Below, one piece after another: positions 22,191 through 33,000 of a stretch of 64,000 bases of DNA (its first letter is position 1; every line of letters starts with the position of its first letter). A program made the translations under genes and the position numbers. Source of the stretch: Lineus longissimus (taxonomy: Eukaryota; Nemertea; Pilidiophora; Heteronemertea; Lineidae); NCBI RefSeq assembly GCF_910592395.1, contig NC_088313.1:3536501-3600500 (forward strand), in the 5' to 3' direction. The notes beneath the pieces were generated by a model. The model worked only from the letters and a program-made list of their open reading frames with translations. It was not told the origin of the DNA and did not search any database.

Positions 22191-24890
22191 ATGGTTGTGT
22201 TTGCCTGTAATTCCTGTGGGGAGTCCATGAAAAAGGCACAGGTGGAGAAACACTCGTACAAGTGTCGCCAATGTAATGTCTTATCATGTGTTGATTGTGG
22301 GAAGGAATTTTGGTAAGTTTCCCTTAAGTATTTTTCAGTAAACTTGGTAAGTTTTGCTGAAGTATTTTTCAGTAAACTTGGCTTGTTCCCAAGGCCAAGC
22401 CAGCAGTTTGTACTCGGAGTGGTTGCGTTTTCTATGGTTAGGTGTGGAATACGTCATCAATCCCAAAAAAATTAATGACTAGGCTAAGTATTTCAGTAGT
22501 TTCTAAAAATAGTCCTTATATTCAAAAGCCGGTACCAAGTAAGTCAGGGTCAGTGTTGCAAAAACAAAACATAGTACTGATGAGTTCTCGGACATGGTAA
22601 ATACTAAATTCTCAAACCCTGGACCTTCAATTTTTTGGGCGATTTTACTTCCAGGGGTAATGATTATCAGCAACACACCAAGTGTATTACTGAAGATGAG
22701 AAATATGGCGGAAAGAACTACAAGCCCAAACCAGGAGCTAATAAAGGAGAAATAAAGCAGGAACTTTGGATCCAGGTGCGCAGAAATCTTCAATCTGTTA
22801 GGTGCCGCAGCTTCCTTTATTCATGGTGTGGTCAGATCCGGATTGTTCAAGAGTGTCTATTTCTGATAGTTTGCTTGGTCACCACCAGAGGTCATACATG
22901 TGCCCCGCTAACCGCTTGGTTAAAAGAATATTTTGATCAATTATCGAACGCTAAGGATGTATTTGATTTTAGTGCAGAATCAAATTGCACTTTACAGTTG
23001 TCTGAACACACAGCTTACATATCTTATTCAAGTTATGGTTTTCCTTTATCATTGTGGTCTTTTCATTAACAGCAAGTTCAAGATGCTATAAACAACACAA
23101 AGGGCAACCCAAAGCTTCTGGGACTCCTGGAAAAACTCAAAGACTATCCAAATATTCCCAGGAAGAAAGTGAAATTTGAGGTAAGATAAATCAGCATTTT
23201 CTTGTGACAAGTATTGGGCAACTGGTTACATTTAATATTTTTGTGTTCACTGGCAAAAGGTGGCTCGACGGATCAGTTTCCTTACTTAGCAATACTGGAC
23301 ACTCGATCAAAAGGCAGAGAACTTCAAATGACCATTTTGATTCAGCGTCTGTGTACTTTTTGTTTCAAAACCTACAATTGCTTTGTTATATTTCAGAATT
23401 TTGTCAAAAACAGTTTACGCGTGAGAGAACAGTGGTTGATAGACCAAGTTTGGGAAGCAATGGCATCTAATATTCAGAAACCGCCAACAAACAGTACTCC
23501 AAATTCCGCGCCGCAAAAGAATGGAGAAAACGGAAAAGCAGAATCTCTACCAAGTGTGGAATCGACTGATGCAACTTCCCAAGAAGAGACGGAGCGAAAG
23601 AAAAGTAAACGAGAGAAAAAGGAAGAGAGGAGCAAGAAACAGAGCAAAAAACAAAAGAAAACAAAAACTGAACAGGTTGGAGAAAATACTTCGGAATCCT
23701 TCTTTTTGGGACTTTGTTTTTTGACTGACAGTGCTGTCCTTAATCAAGCTATTTCCTGGCCGCTGAGATCAGATCCAATGCAGTTGTCAGTCTTTTGACT
23801 TGAAAGTTTTGGGTGTACTGGTAGAGAGGTGCCCAATGTCTTACCGGGTTGTTAGCTAAGGGGTGTCCTTCACATGTACAAAATATGCGGGTATTATGAA
23901 ATTAGTCAGACGGACAGGTCAGTGCCAACAGCTAATTCTTTAGCTATGCACTTGGGGCGCCACCACTAATTCCCTGAAACCTTCTTCTCTTGACTTGCAG
24001 GACACTGAGGAACCCCAGCCGAAGAAAAGTAAGAAGAGAAAACGGGACGACTCAGTGGATGAAGACGAGGAGATTGTGCAGCGGGAAGTTACCAAGAAGA
24101 AGAAGAAGAAAAAACATTGCGATGAAGAGGATGAAGTTCAAGAAGGTATGAAGTATGAAGGCCTAATCTTGATGACGAGAATTGTACATCATTGTCTAAT
24201 TGACTGTCACACTCATTGAAGAAATAGAAATTGGAAAAGAAACGGCCCAGGAAGTTTATGCATATCACAAAGTGATGTCAGGCTTTTCGTGCACATATTT
24301 TAATGAGGGCATTTACCTTTCAGCATTGAATACATCGCAAACATCAGTGACTTCACCTGTGAAGCAAAAGTTCAATTGGGAGCAATGCATTCTACAAGTA
24401 TTGCGGAAGAATGAGAATGAATTGAAGATAAAGAAACTACGAAAGAAGGTGAGTTTGTACTTTGAGCACCAGTGGAACTAGCCCCAAGATTACATGTAAA
24501 TGATATTGTTTTGAAAGAATATTGCTTGATTTTGAAGAGGTAAATGGAAGAAGAAAATATGATAGGCGTGATGTTATCGTAATGTGAAAGTACAGGACTG
24601 TGGCTACATGTAGCATTGTCTTCAGTGATCATGCCGTAAAGACTAGTGACCAAAATCGTTGACCACAAAACTATTGATAATTGAGGAAATAAAAATTTAT
24701 TACAATTTGCATAGCAAAATTGAAAATAAATGTTCTCTTTTTTTACCAGGTTCTGAATGAATACTTGTCATGTTGTGGGGACCAGAATAGGAAGTCGGAT
24801 GAACAGTTGTGGTCGTTGTTCGAAAAGAAAGTCAAACATACATATGGACTAAAAATTCAAAAAGAGAGAGTGAAGTTGATCGAATCATGA
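22191..24890 (+). CDS. LYAR: LYAR, cell growth-regulating nucleolar protein
   Basis: This encodes a nucleolar zinc-finger protein involved in ribosome biogenesis and cell growth. Exons are 22191-22312, 22655-22775, 23073-23180, 23397-23675, 24001-24145, 24324-24448 and 24750-24890. Phases agree at every junction and give 346 residues (human 379). Residues 1-60 hold the LYAR-type zinc fingers (CNSCGES, CRQCNVLSCVDCGKEFW, then a His/Cys pair). A conserved block follows (EDEKYGGKNY, GEIKQELWIQ). The middle is strongly charged, with KERK-type runs and a seven-lysine tract typical of nucleolar targeting. The C-terminus matches the family domain, with KFNWEQCILQVL and IKKLRKKV. The start is set by the first zinc finger. 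An overlapping out-of-frame ATG lies 10 bases upstream (22181). An ATTAAA at 25500 is a possible poly(A) signal. Confidence 0.95.
22313..22381. repeat. 35-bp tandem duplication containing the LYAR intron 1 donor
   Basis: Two adjacent units of about 35 bases each contain a GTAAGT donor-like word and a TTTTTCAG acceptor-like word. The first GTAAGT (22313) is the donor that keeps LYAR in frame. The second, at about 22348, is a potential competing donor. Confidence 0.7.
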
Positions 24891-27053
24891 TTAGTGCCCT
24901 ACGAAATTGTTACTGTACAATGCATTTTAATAGAGTTTATTCTGGTTACGAATTGAGGAGCTGTCTGTAAAGAATGTTCTTTATTCAAGGTAAAGGAGAG
25001 GGGTCTGAAAGTGAAAATTTAGCAAGGATTGCGGGCTTGTTCTTGCCTATTGTAGGGGGTCCTAAATTCCTGTCATTGATGCAAACAGGTTCTTTATGGG
25101 TGGCTCCCTAACGCTGCTGCTCTTATATTGTTGGGCAGTGAGTGAGCAGTTCTGAGGCCTATTCCCTCAGGTGGCTATTAGCTTTGGCTCTACGCACACG
25201 ACTGACAAACTGATGATGAAAAAAAAGAAGTGTTTATATAAATCAGAGCGTTGTTTTTCAGCTGGTTATCAAGAATACACTCGATGAAATGAAACAATTT
25301 AGAGAATTTGACTTGGTTCAGGGTTAAGTGGCAAAGATCTTAGCATTTTTATTCTCCTGAGTAAGTCGAATAATTCTTCTGTTTATGGTGATGAGCATTA
25401 ATGTTTGCTTATCACTGATTGCATGCATTGATGTACATGTAATAATTGTTGAATTATTTTGTTAATTCTGATGAGCTACATAGAAATGTAAATGTTGTTA
25501 TTAAATCATTCCGTATTTTATAAATAGTTCTGTTGTCAGTTACAATGGCTTTACTGTGAAGGGCCTTAATACTGTACATTTACTACAGAGATATGCTGGT
25601 ACATCGTCAATGTTGGCCTAGTCCACACTGCCCAGTCCCATGATACAGTGAACTTTTTGCCCTCATAACTGTTCCACAGTATCATATCTCTACCTGTCAT
25701 CCTGGCCTGGTCTGTCCACCAAATCATCGAGTCTAAGTAAGATGACAGCCTTGGATATCAAAGTTGGCTTCCCTAATGTTGACTGGTCATATCAAGGACT
25801 TCAACCACCTGTCGTCCTTGTACACAATCCTTCTCAAATCTTGGAGTGACACTGAAAGCCCTCATGAAAGATTGTGTCCAAGTGACTAAAGTATTCTATC
25901 CTAGACCATGTCATGAACATCGTCAACCTACATGTATCAACCATATCCAAGAACATTTTAGTACATCCTTGAATTGAGTCGAAAGCCCTGAATATGAAAG
26001 GCTCCAAGTGACAATAGTTGTCCCTTCTCAACCATGTCATGGACATTATCAGCCTGTCGTCCTTGTCCACAGTCATTGGCATAACTTTGAGTGACATTGA
26101 AAGCCCTGAACATGAAAGATTGTGTCCAAGTGACTAAAGTATTCTACCCTAGACCATGTCGTGAACATCGTCAACCATATCCAAGAACATTTTAGTACAT
26201 CCTTGAATTGAGTTGAAAGCCCAGAATATGAAAGACTCCAAGGGACAATAGTTGTTCCCCCTTGACCATGTTATGGACATTATCAGCCTGTCGTCCTTGT
26301 CCACAGTCATTGGCATAACTTTGAGTGACATTGGAAGCCCTGAACATGAGAGATTGTGTCCAAGTGACAACAGTATTGTACTCAAGACCACGTCATTGAC
26401 ACCAACCTGTACGCTACCTTGAATCGTATTCTAAGCCCTGAAGATGAAAGACTTGGTCCGAGTGACAATAGTAGTCTCCCCAAGACCACATGATGGAAAT
26501 CACCAACCTGTCGGTGTCTGTGTTTTCACAAAGAATTACAGAAAAAGCTTTTCTATGGTCAAATGGTCTTTTTTATTTACAAATACACACCGTACATACA
26601 ACCATGTTTACAATCACTGATAGTGGAGCACAAGGTGAAGCCTGAAGATTTTCGAGACAAATGTAAGTCAGATTAAGTGATTTCATATAGAATCTACGTC
26701 TGTTGAAATAGTAAATTTCCAACTATATCAGTGCACAAGAATGTCATTATACATGCTTCCCGAAATTGGTGGCTTGCATTGGAACTAACTTTTTCCCCTT
26801 TGTCCGTCATCAAAGGCATTCAAGTGTGTTGGTCAACCATGACTATCTCCTTTGTCCCTCCACCATAAGGCCTAGTTTCCCCTTATGACATCACTATTTC
26901 GGACACTCAGCGCCCCATTTCTGGAAAGGTGTATTGGATGTTGCAGCCTGCGATGCAGAGAGAGCTGGAGTCACAACAGAGGTGTTGACAGTGACGGCTC
27001 AGGACCGTAATGGTGGCATTTAAAAATATCAAGTTGCAGGAGTTAGTGACATC
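24891..27053. other. intergenic region between convergent LYAR and MRPS18C
   Basis: This contains the LYAR 3' UTR, with a possible ATTAAA poly(A) signal at 25500-25505, then a dimeric satellite from about 25770 to 26510, then unremarkable AT-rich DNA up to the MRPS18C poly(A) site. No gene was recognised. Confidence 0.6.
25770..26510. repeat. satellite of 234-248 bp units, each a dimer of about 120 bp
   Basis: The word GATTGTGTCCAAGTGAC begins units at 25870, 26118 and 26352. Within each unit two related halves share AAAGCCC, GAA(C/T)ATGAAAG, TCCAAGTGACAATAG and ACCATG. The first unit carries a 10-base insertion that includes TACATGTA. Partial, more diverged units flank both sides. Confidence 0.85.
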
Positions 27054-27059
27054 TTTATT
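27054..27059 (-). other. polyadenylation signal AATAAA for MRPS18C
   Basis: On the minus strand this reads AATAAA about 116 bases past the MRPS18C stop codon, which makes it a plausible cleavage signal. Confidence 0.5.
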
Positions 27060-27174
27060 TCACACAAGCGTCATCAACGTCAGATGTTATATAATTCTGC
27101 ACTTACAAATCTACGAAAATCTTTTCACACAGAATCACAAAGTCTTTTCTACAAAAAAGTGATCGATAGCGTCC

Positions 27175-29352
27175 CTAGCTTTCACTTTCGTTGTGTTTCA
27201 CTCTTTTGAATGGGTCGAACAGAGATGGATCACTTAGATAGGAGGAATCCTTGAACATCAGTGGCATGTAACCTGAAAGAAGAATAACAAATGGTGATTA
27301 AAAGTTTCTGAAGTGAGTAGATAAGTTTTGATTAGCAGTTATTACCAATCATTAATCAAGCATTTGGCACTAATAGGCCCACCATTTGGCTTCGTCAATT
27401 TTTGTTTGTTAAAATTCAATCAATTGAGAATCCATTAGAAAAAGAAATATAGCCAATTAAAAATTTCTGTGACGACTTAAAGCTGCAGTCTGACCTGATC
27501 GGCAAAATCAACAATGGCGAAATGAAACTCTGTCAATGAATTGTGCTTTATGGCTCATGTTGTTCCTGTCAAAAACCAGAACTAGACACCTCACTGGCTA
27601 TAGCATGTCACAGATAGCTATCTATTATTTTCAAGACTCACCAAATCTTCTTGCCGTCCTTATCAAATGTGATATTCTGCCCTGCATCGGTCTGCAGAGT
27701 CCGGTAATATGCCTGCCAAAAATGCGCCCAGTATAAGGAGAGACAAACTGACTTAGTAACTTTGAATTCTGCAAAAGAAAGACAGTAGAATGTACATGTA
27801 TTCACTGATTTCAAGTATCAGTTGCACCCCGCAATCAATTTATTTAATTTGCTGTGACCTGCAATCCATGATTGCGTGCAACAGACATTGCTTGTTTGCA
27901 GAGTCATTGCAGGCGCCTGTGACAATAATCAGTGATTGCAGTGACCTGTGCGCGTGATCAATATCATACCCGTAGATTGCTGGTTTCACGTGCAGGGGAG
28001 AGAGACGAGTAATAGTTTTGCCATACCCAGCAGCTTAGCTCAGGTCTACCCAATACCAAGCTCCCGATTGTTGTATCATTTTTTACGTCATACACCAACA
28101 GTCAGGATGTCTGCATCTATTACCGTACATGTAATTTGAAAAAATAAACAAGTCGATTTATTTGCACAGTCATCAAGATCCTGAAGTGAAATGCAGGTAC
28201 ATTTTTTTGTACAGCGACATCACACCCTTTAGTTCTGACCTTGTCTGGTACTACACTCTTACAGAGAAATATAGTCAACAGTAACACACTTACTTTATAA
28301 TCTAGTTCAATATTATACTGGCAAATGACACACTTTTTATGCGGCTTCTCATATGGGTTTTTCATGTCGCATTCAGGCTGAAATGATAAAAGGAAAAATT
28401 CAGAAAATTTGCAATTCTGGAGCGTTGAAACAGGCTACTTATGGCAAGTTGGGAATCAGACTCTCAAGACAGTTGCTTACCATATCTACCATATCCTTGT
28501 CAAGTTCATTTGACTGTTCTTGTAAGATTGATTCCAACTGCTCCATTGAAAATTCATCATTAGCTTTCTTTTCTTTAGAATCTGCCTCCTGTGAATCAGT
28601 TGTGGATACAGATGAAAATGTTCTTTGTCCTGAAATGAAGTGAAGACATTCTTAAGTATTCAGGAGGGCACAGATTGGACTTTAGAGATGGTGACTGGTC
28701 GGGTCATGGGTAGTTGGATGGAAAGCATTTACACCTTCATCCTTCACAATACGTCTCTTGCCACAAAATGGCAATTATGCCCTGAACATTGGTATTGTCG
28801 TCAAAGATGCCAGACGACGTTGTGAGGCTTTATTGACCACAAAGATCTATCATTGTTCAGTCATACACTTTTATCTCGGACACACAGCTGGTCCATTTTG
28901 GCACTTGAGCATGCAGCCCTCTGCCCTCTCTCAGTCTCTGACTCTGACCCTAAGCTTCAGTATAGTGCGAGTATTAGTGGCCCGTGGGCTGCCACAGGCA
29001 ATGTCGAACAAATTACTTTTGGTCTACTCGGGTAATCCATTACAACTGGAATCCTCTCCTATGATGGCCACAAACTGCATATTGCTCATTAACCTACAGC
29101 GGAAATCACCGAGAGAAAAATTAGGTGTCAAAACTGCAAAAAGTGATCCGATATATCGGACGTGATGATCTAATTTCGGACAACTAACTCACCACTGCAT
29201 ATAAATCGTTTGCGAGAAACAAACGCGCGAATCAACGATGATGATCTTTGGCATACATTTTGAGTGACATCGCGTGTTAAACACTGATTAGAACGCCAAA
29301 TGTTGGTGAATTTGATGAAATTTCGCGAAAGTGTGTTCATAGTGGCTGCCAT
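27175..29352 (-). CDS. MRPS18C: MRPS18C, mitochondrial small-subunit ribosomal protein bS18m
   Basis: This encodes the mitochondrial homologue of bacterial S18, a protein of the small mitoribosomal subunit. Exons in transcript order are 29193-29352, 28481-28629, 28294-28377, 27642-27768 and 27175-27272. Phases agree and give 205 residues, against about 142 in human. The arginine-rich N-terminus (residues 1-50) is a likely mitochondrial targeting sequence. A poorly conserved acidic and glutamine-rich linker follows. The S18 core starts at about residue 104 with KNPYEKPHKKCVICQ, which keeps the family CxxC. It continues with KLLSQFVSPYTGRIFGRHITGLC and GYMPLMFKD, and ends in a polar tail. The start codon lies in AAGATGGCAGCC, a YY1-like context common in nuclear genes for mitochondrial proteins. 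The extra length is in the linker and C-terminal tail. Confidence 0.94.
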
Positions 29353-29357
29353 CTTGC
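29345..29357 (-). promoter_or_regulatory. YY1-like element overlapping the MRPS18C start codon
   Basis: The minus-strand sequence CAAGATGGCAGCC closely matches the YY1 core in which ATGG overlaps the initiator codon. Such sites often sit at the 5' end of genes for mitochondrial and ribosomal proteins. This is a motif-based inference. Confidence 0.4.
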
Positions 29358-30031
29358 AATCATGGGCTGAATAAGTTCTTTTTTCATATAACTAATAATA
29401 TATGAAATACCAAAAAAATTAAAAATAAACAATCATAAGAACATTTTTTAATCTTAATTTTAAAAGAACTTATATATTTTTGAATTGAGTAATAAGGAAT
29501 TAACGAAAGCTTATTCTGTGCGGGATGACCGAGCATCAAAATGGATTCCAAAACAAATATTTTTCAGAAATTCCTTCAGTAAATGCTGCAAATCAACACT
29601 ATTCTAGTACAAGGAAACATCAAGTGAGCAAAGTTGTAAAGTATGATGATAACAAATACGTAGTATATCTACTTTTACCCTGATACATCATGTTCAATGA
29701 CTTTTTGAACCTATTCTTGATCCTGATGCCACCTAAAAAACGAACAGATAGGCTAGCCTGCCCCATAATAGTGTGATAATGTCAATGATGTCCAGGCTGT
29801 TCTGTTGGCACCAACCACAATTTGTGCTCCTACTGCCAAATGTCAGGTAGTGATGGGGAAGACACGTGCACATCATGACATTCAGACAATTTTTTTGCGG
29901 TGCCTGATCTGATGACGGAGAGGCTGGCAAATAAAAATCAGTGACAGCGAACATATACATGTAAATAAACTGCTGTTACTCTCGTCTTTCACTTTCAGGT
30001 GGGAATTCAACCTGTTCTCTCAAAAACCATC
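29353..30031. promoter_or_regulatory. divergent promoter region of MRPS18C and ELMOD3
   Basis: This stretch of about 680 bases separates the two start codons. A good polypyrimidine tract and CAG end at 29998, just before the first ELMOD3 coding exon. That suggests a non-coding ELMOD3 first exon somewhere in this interval, transcribed away from MRPS18C. The donor of that exon could not be fixed. Confidence 0.45.
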
Positions 30032-33000
30032 ATGGATAATGAAGTGTTACCAAGCTCAGCCTGTGATGTGAACCTGGATTTTACGACTGGGATGGAAGAA
30101 GATGCAATAAATGGAAATGGATCCCTTGCCTTGGATGAAAGTCTCCTGATTGAGGCTGGTTTTGCTGGAGATTCTACAGAGATGAAAGTGAATGGAGACA
30201 TGGGGGCCAGTGCCCCAGAGGCAGTTGGGTCAAGTTCTCCAGATGTGCCTTGTTCAGAGCAACAGTTGAGTGGGATATCTTTGGATTTCGGAGGAACTGG
30301 TGGTGCAGAAACTGCTGTTGAAGTATCAGCTGGTACAATTTGTCCACCGCCGGCAGGATTTCAGGACAGTTCACCTCGATCGTCCTCAGCTGCTGGAATG
30401 TCAGTAGACTCTGAGCAAAATGGTAGCACAGCGGATGTGAATGGGTTGTCCACTGACCAACACTTGGACCTTGGGGTACATTTAGATTTTGGGGAACCTG
30501 ACGCTGCAGTGCAACCTGTTAGTGTTGGTAATACGATGGCTACATCGCTGGAGCCAACTACTGACCAGAACACAGCAGATCTCGGTGATAGGCCAGCAGA
30601 TGTTGCTGAACCACCTGTTGATACGGGTGTCTGCATCCACTTGGAATCCAAAGATGAACTCTGCCACCTTAGTGAACCAACAGTTCAGACTGCAGCTGTA
30701 GTAGAAAACAAGGAACAGGAGGAAGACAAACTTAATCCAGAAGAAGAGGAAGCTGCCATGAAGTTTCTTCAACTTCAAGCACAGAAAAAGGTAATGAATT
30801 AATGCAAGTATCAATTCGTGTCTTGTACCCCCCCGCCTCAAGGGTACGACACCTTATCACCCTATAACGACATCTTAAGGCTCAAGCATCACCCTTTTTT
30901 CACCAATGCTACTTTTTCTTTCGTCAAGACATCACCATCAACAATATATCAGTTATCACCATCATATTAAGTAACCGGACTAATTTTACTGGGTAAGGCT
31001 GTATGTTCGACAAGACATCGACACATTAGCATCCTTATTCTTTCCAGCTTCGCCAAATTTTCACTAAAGGAAAAATAAATACTACTCAAGCATCGGCAAA
31101 GATTAGTGGTGATAGCTTAACTACCCTTGAGGAGGGGGGGTACAAGAAACGAATTGATACTTGCATAAGTGTTCTATCATCTGTAGCAATCGCTTACATA
31201 TGTTTGTATGTAGCACATTCTATCACTTTTCAAAATGTCCCTTTTGAAAAAGGTGCTCGTACAAGAGAACATCTTAGACAGAGTTGCATACAAGTCTACC
31301 AGAAAATGAATTTTTTGGATTGTAAACCTTGTGGGCCGAATTTACAAAGGGTGTTTAGCTTAAAACAGCGTTTAATGTCTGAATAGACAGAGTCAGGGCC
31401 TTGCAGGGTTTCTTCAGGAAAACCGCATTAGGCCCTGAAACTGATTATGTAGAATTTACACGCGTCTAACTCTTAAACACCCTTCGTAAATTCGGCCCTG
31501 TATGTCCCTGAAATACATGTAAGTTTGTCTGTGACATGTCTAATCCTGGCCTGTTGTTTTTTTTCAGCAGGAAGACGAGTTTGATGATGAATTCGACATT
31601 GAAGATCTGCCAGCCAAGCCGCCAACTGTAGCAGCTAAAGCTGGTCCCACCAAGGTTACCGTCGACCCAGGGAGAGTTGGTAGCAGTACGTTTTATACAT
31701 CAGGACAGACTGGGGAAGAAGTCATGAGCAAAAGTACAGTTTCAGATGTTAAGGTCACACATGAAGAGAAGTCCCAAGTCAGCGTAGGAAAGACCCAAAT
31801 CAGCCAAGAAAAGACAGAAATCAACCAAGGAATGACCCATGTCTACCAAAACACGACTCAAGCTGAAAGAAGTGTTTTCTATACTGAGACTACTAACACT
31901 ATAACTAAAGAGACAAAGGAAATTATTGGTGGAAGCATATTTTATACTCCTGCTACTGCTGCACAAAATAATGGTAATATTGGTGGAAATGGAGATGGAA
32001 TTGTTAGACCCATGACTGCTGGCAAGGAAATAACTCAGCTAAATGAAAACTCGGAGGTGAGTATAACTTCAAATGTCTTTTGGGAAGTTAAGATTGCATT
32101 GGACACCTCTATAATCTAGCCACTGGGTTGGAGCATGTCTGACGTGAGTAAATCGAGCTTTAAAACACTCGAAAGTGTGAGTACAGCTAGTACTTCTTTT
32201 GATGTACCTGTTCGAGTTTCTGAGTTTGGGTCATCACTTTCTCAAGAATATTCTAGACTGCATGCTAATGGCAAACTATTACTTGTCTGACAAATTTTCT
32301 AAATGGAGCTACACTGTATGGTTGTCTTGAAATGCTAAAGTTTTCAGTCGAATTTTATCTCTTGATTAGACAATCTGTGTTTATTTATGCTGCATTCAAA
32401 AGAATTGTCTCCTTCAATTCGCAATGCGTTTTGATATAATTCTCTTTTTCAGGCTTCCTTAGTTCAAACAAGTGGTTTGGTGATCGATCCAAATGAGAGA
32501 AGTCAGGATTATTCACTTGATGGTAACAGTAAGTATTGGCTTAATATGAGAATGAGAAAAAAGGTTGTTTTTGATTTTTGGATGAAGAAAATCTCCTGAC
32601 AAAGACATGGTGAAATAGTTATTTTTATCAGAGCCAGGTGTCTTTTCTGCCAAGTAGCCTATTATTGTTTCACTGTTACATGTCTTAGGGAAAGAAAAAG
32701 TAAACTGAATTCTACAATAATATTTCCAGAAACTGGTAGTGGTGCAACCTCCCATGCTCTCCAGGCAGCGAAAGCAGAGTGGGACACAGTCGAGACCATT
32801 ACCCCAGGTAAATATTTGCGCAGCTGCTTTTCATGTTTTGTCAACAAGCATAAAGAGGGAAAGAAGTGGTGCCTCCATTAGCGGACACCACTCAGTTAAG
32901 GACACCCTGTCTACTCCGTTAGGTCCCAAATTTGAAACTTACATTAAATTTGACCTCTGTAAACAGGCCACCTCTATCATGTCTAAATTAAGCTTAACTT

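Noticed and set aside
22635-23069. 144-codon plus-strand open frame over LYAR exon 2
   Set aside because: Only 22655-22775 matches LYAR; the rest is read-through into the intron past a good GT donor.
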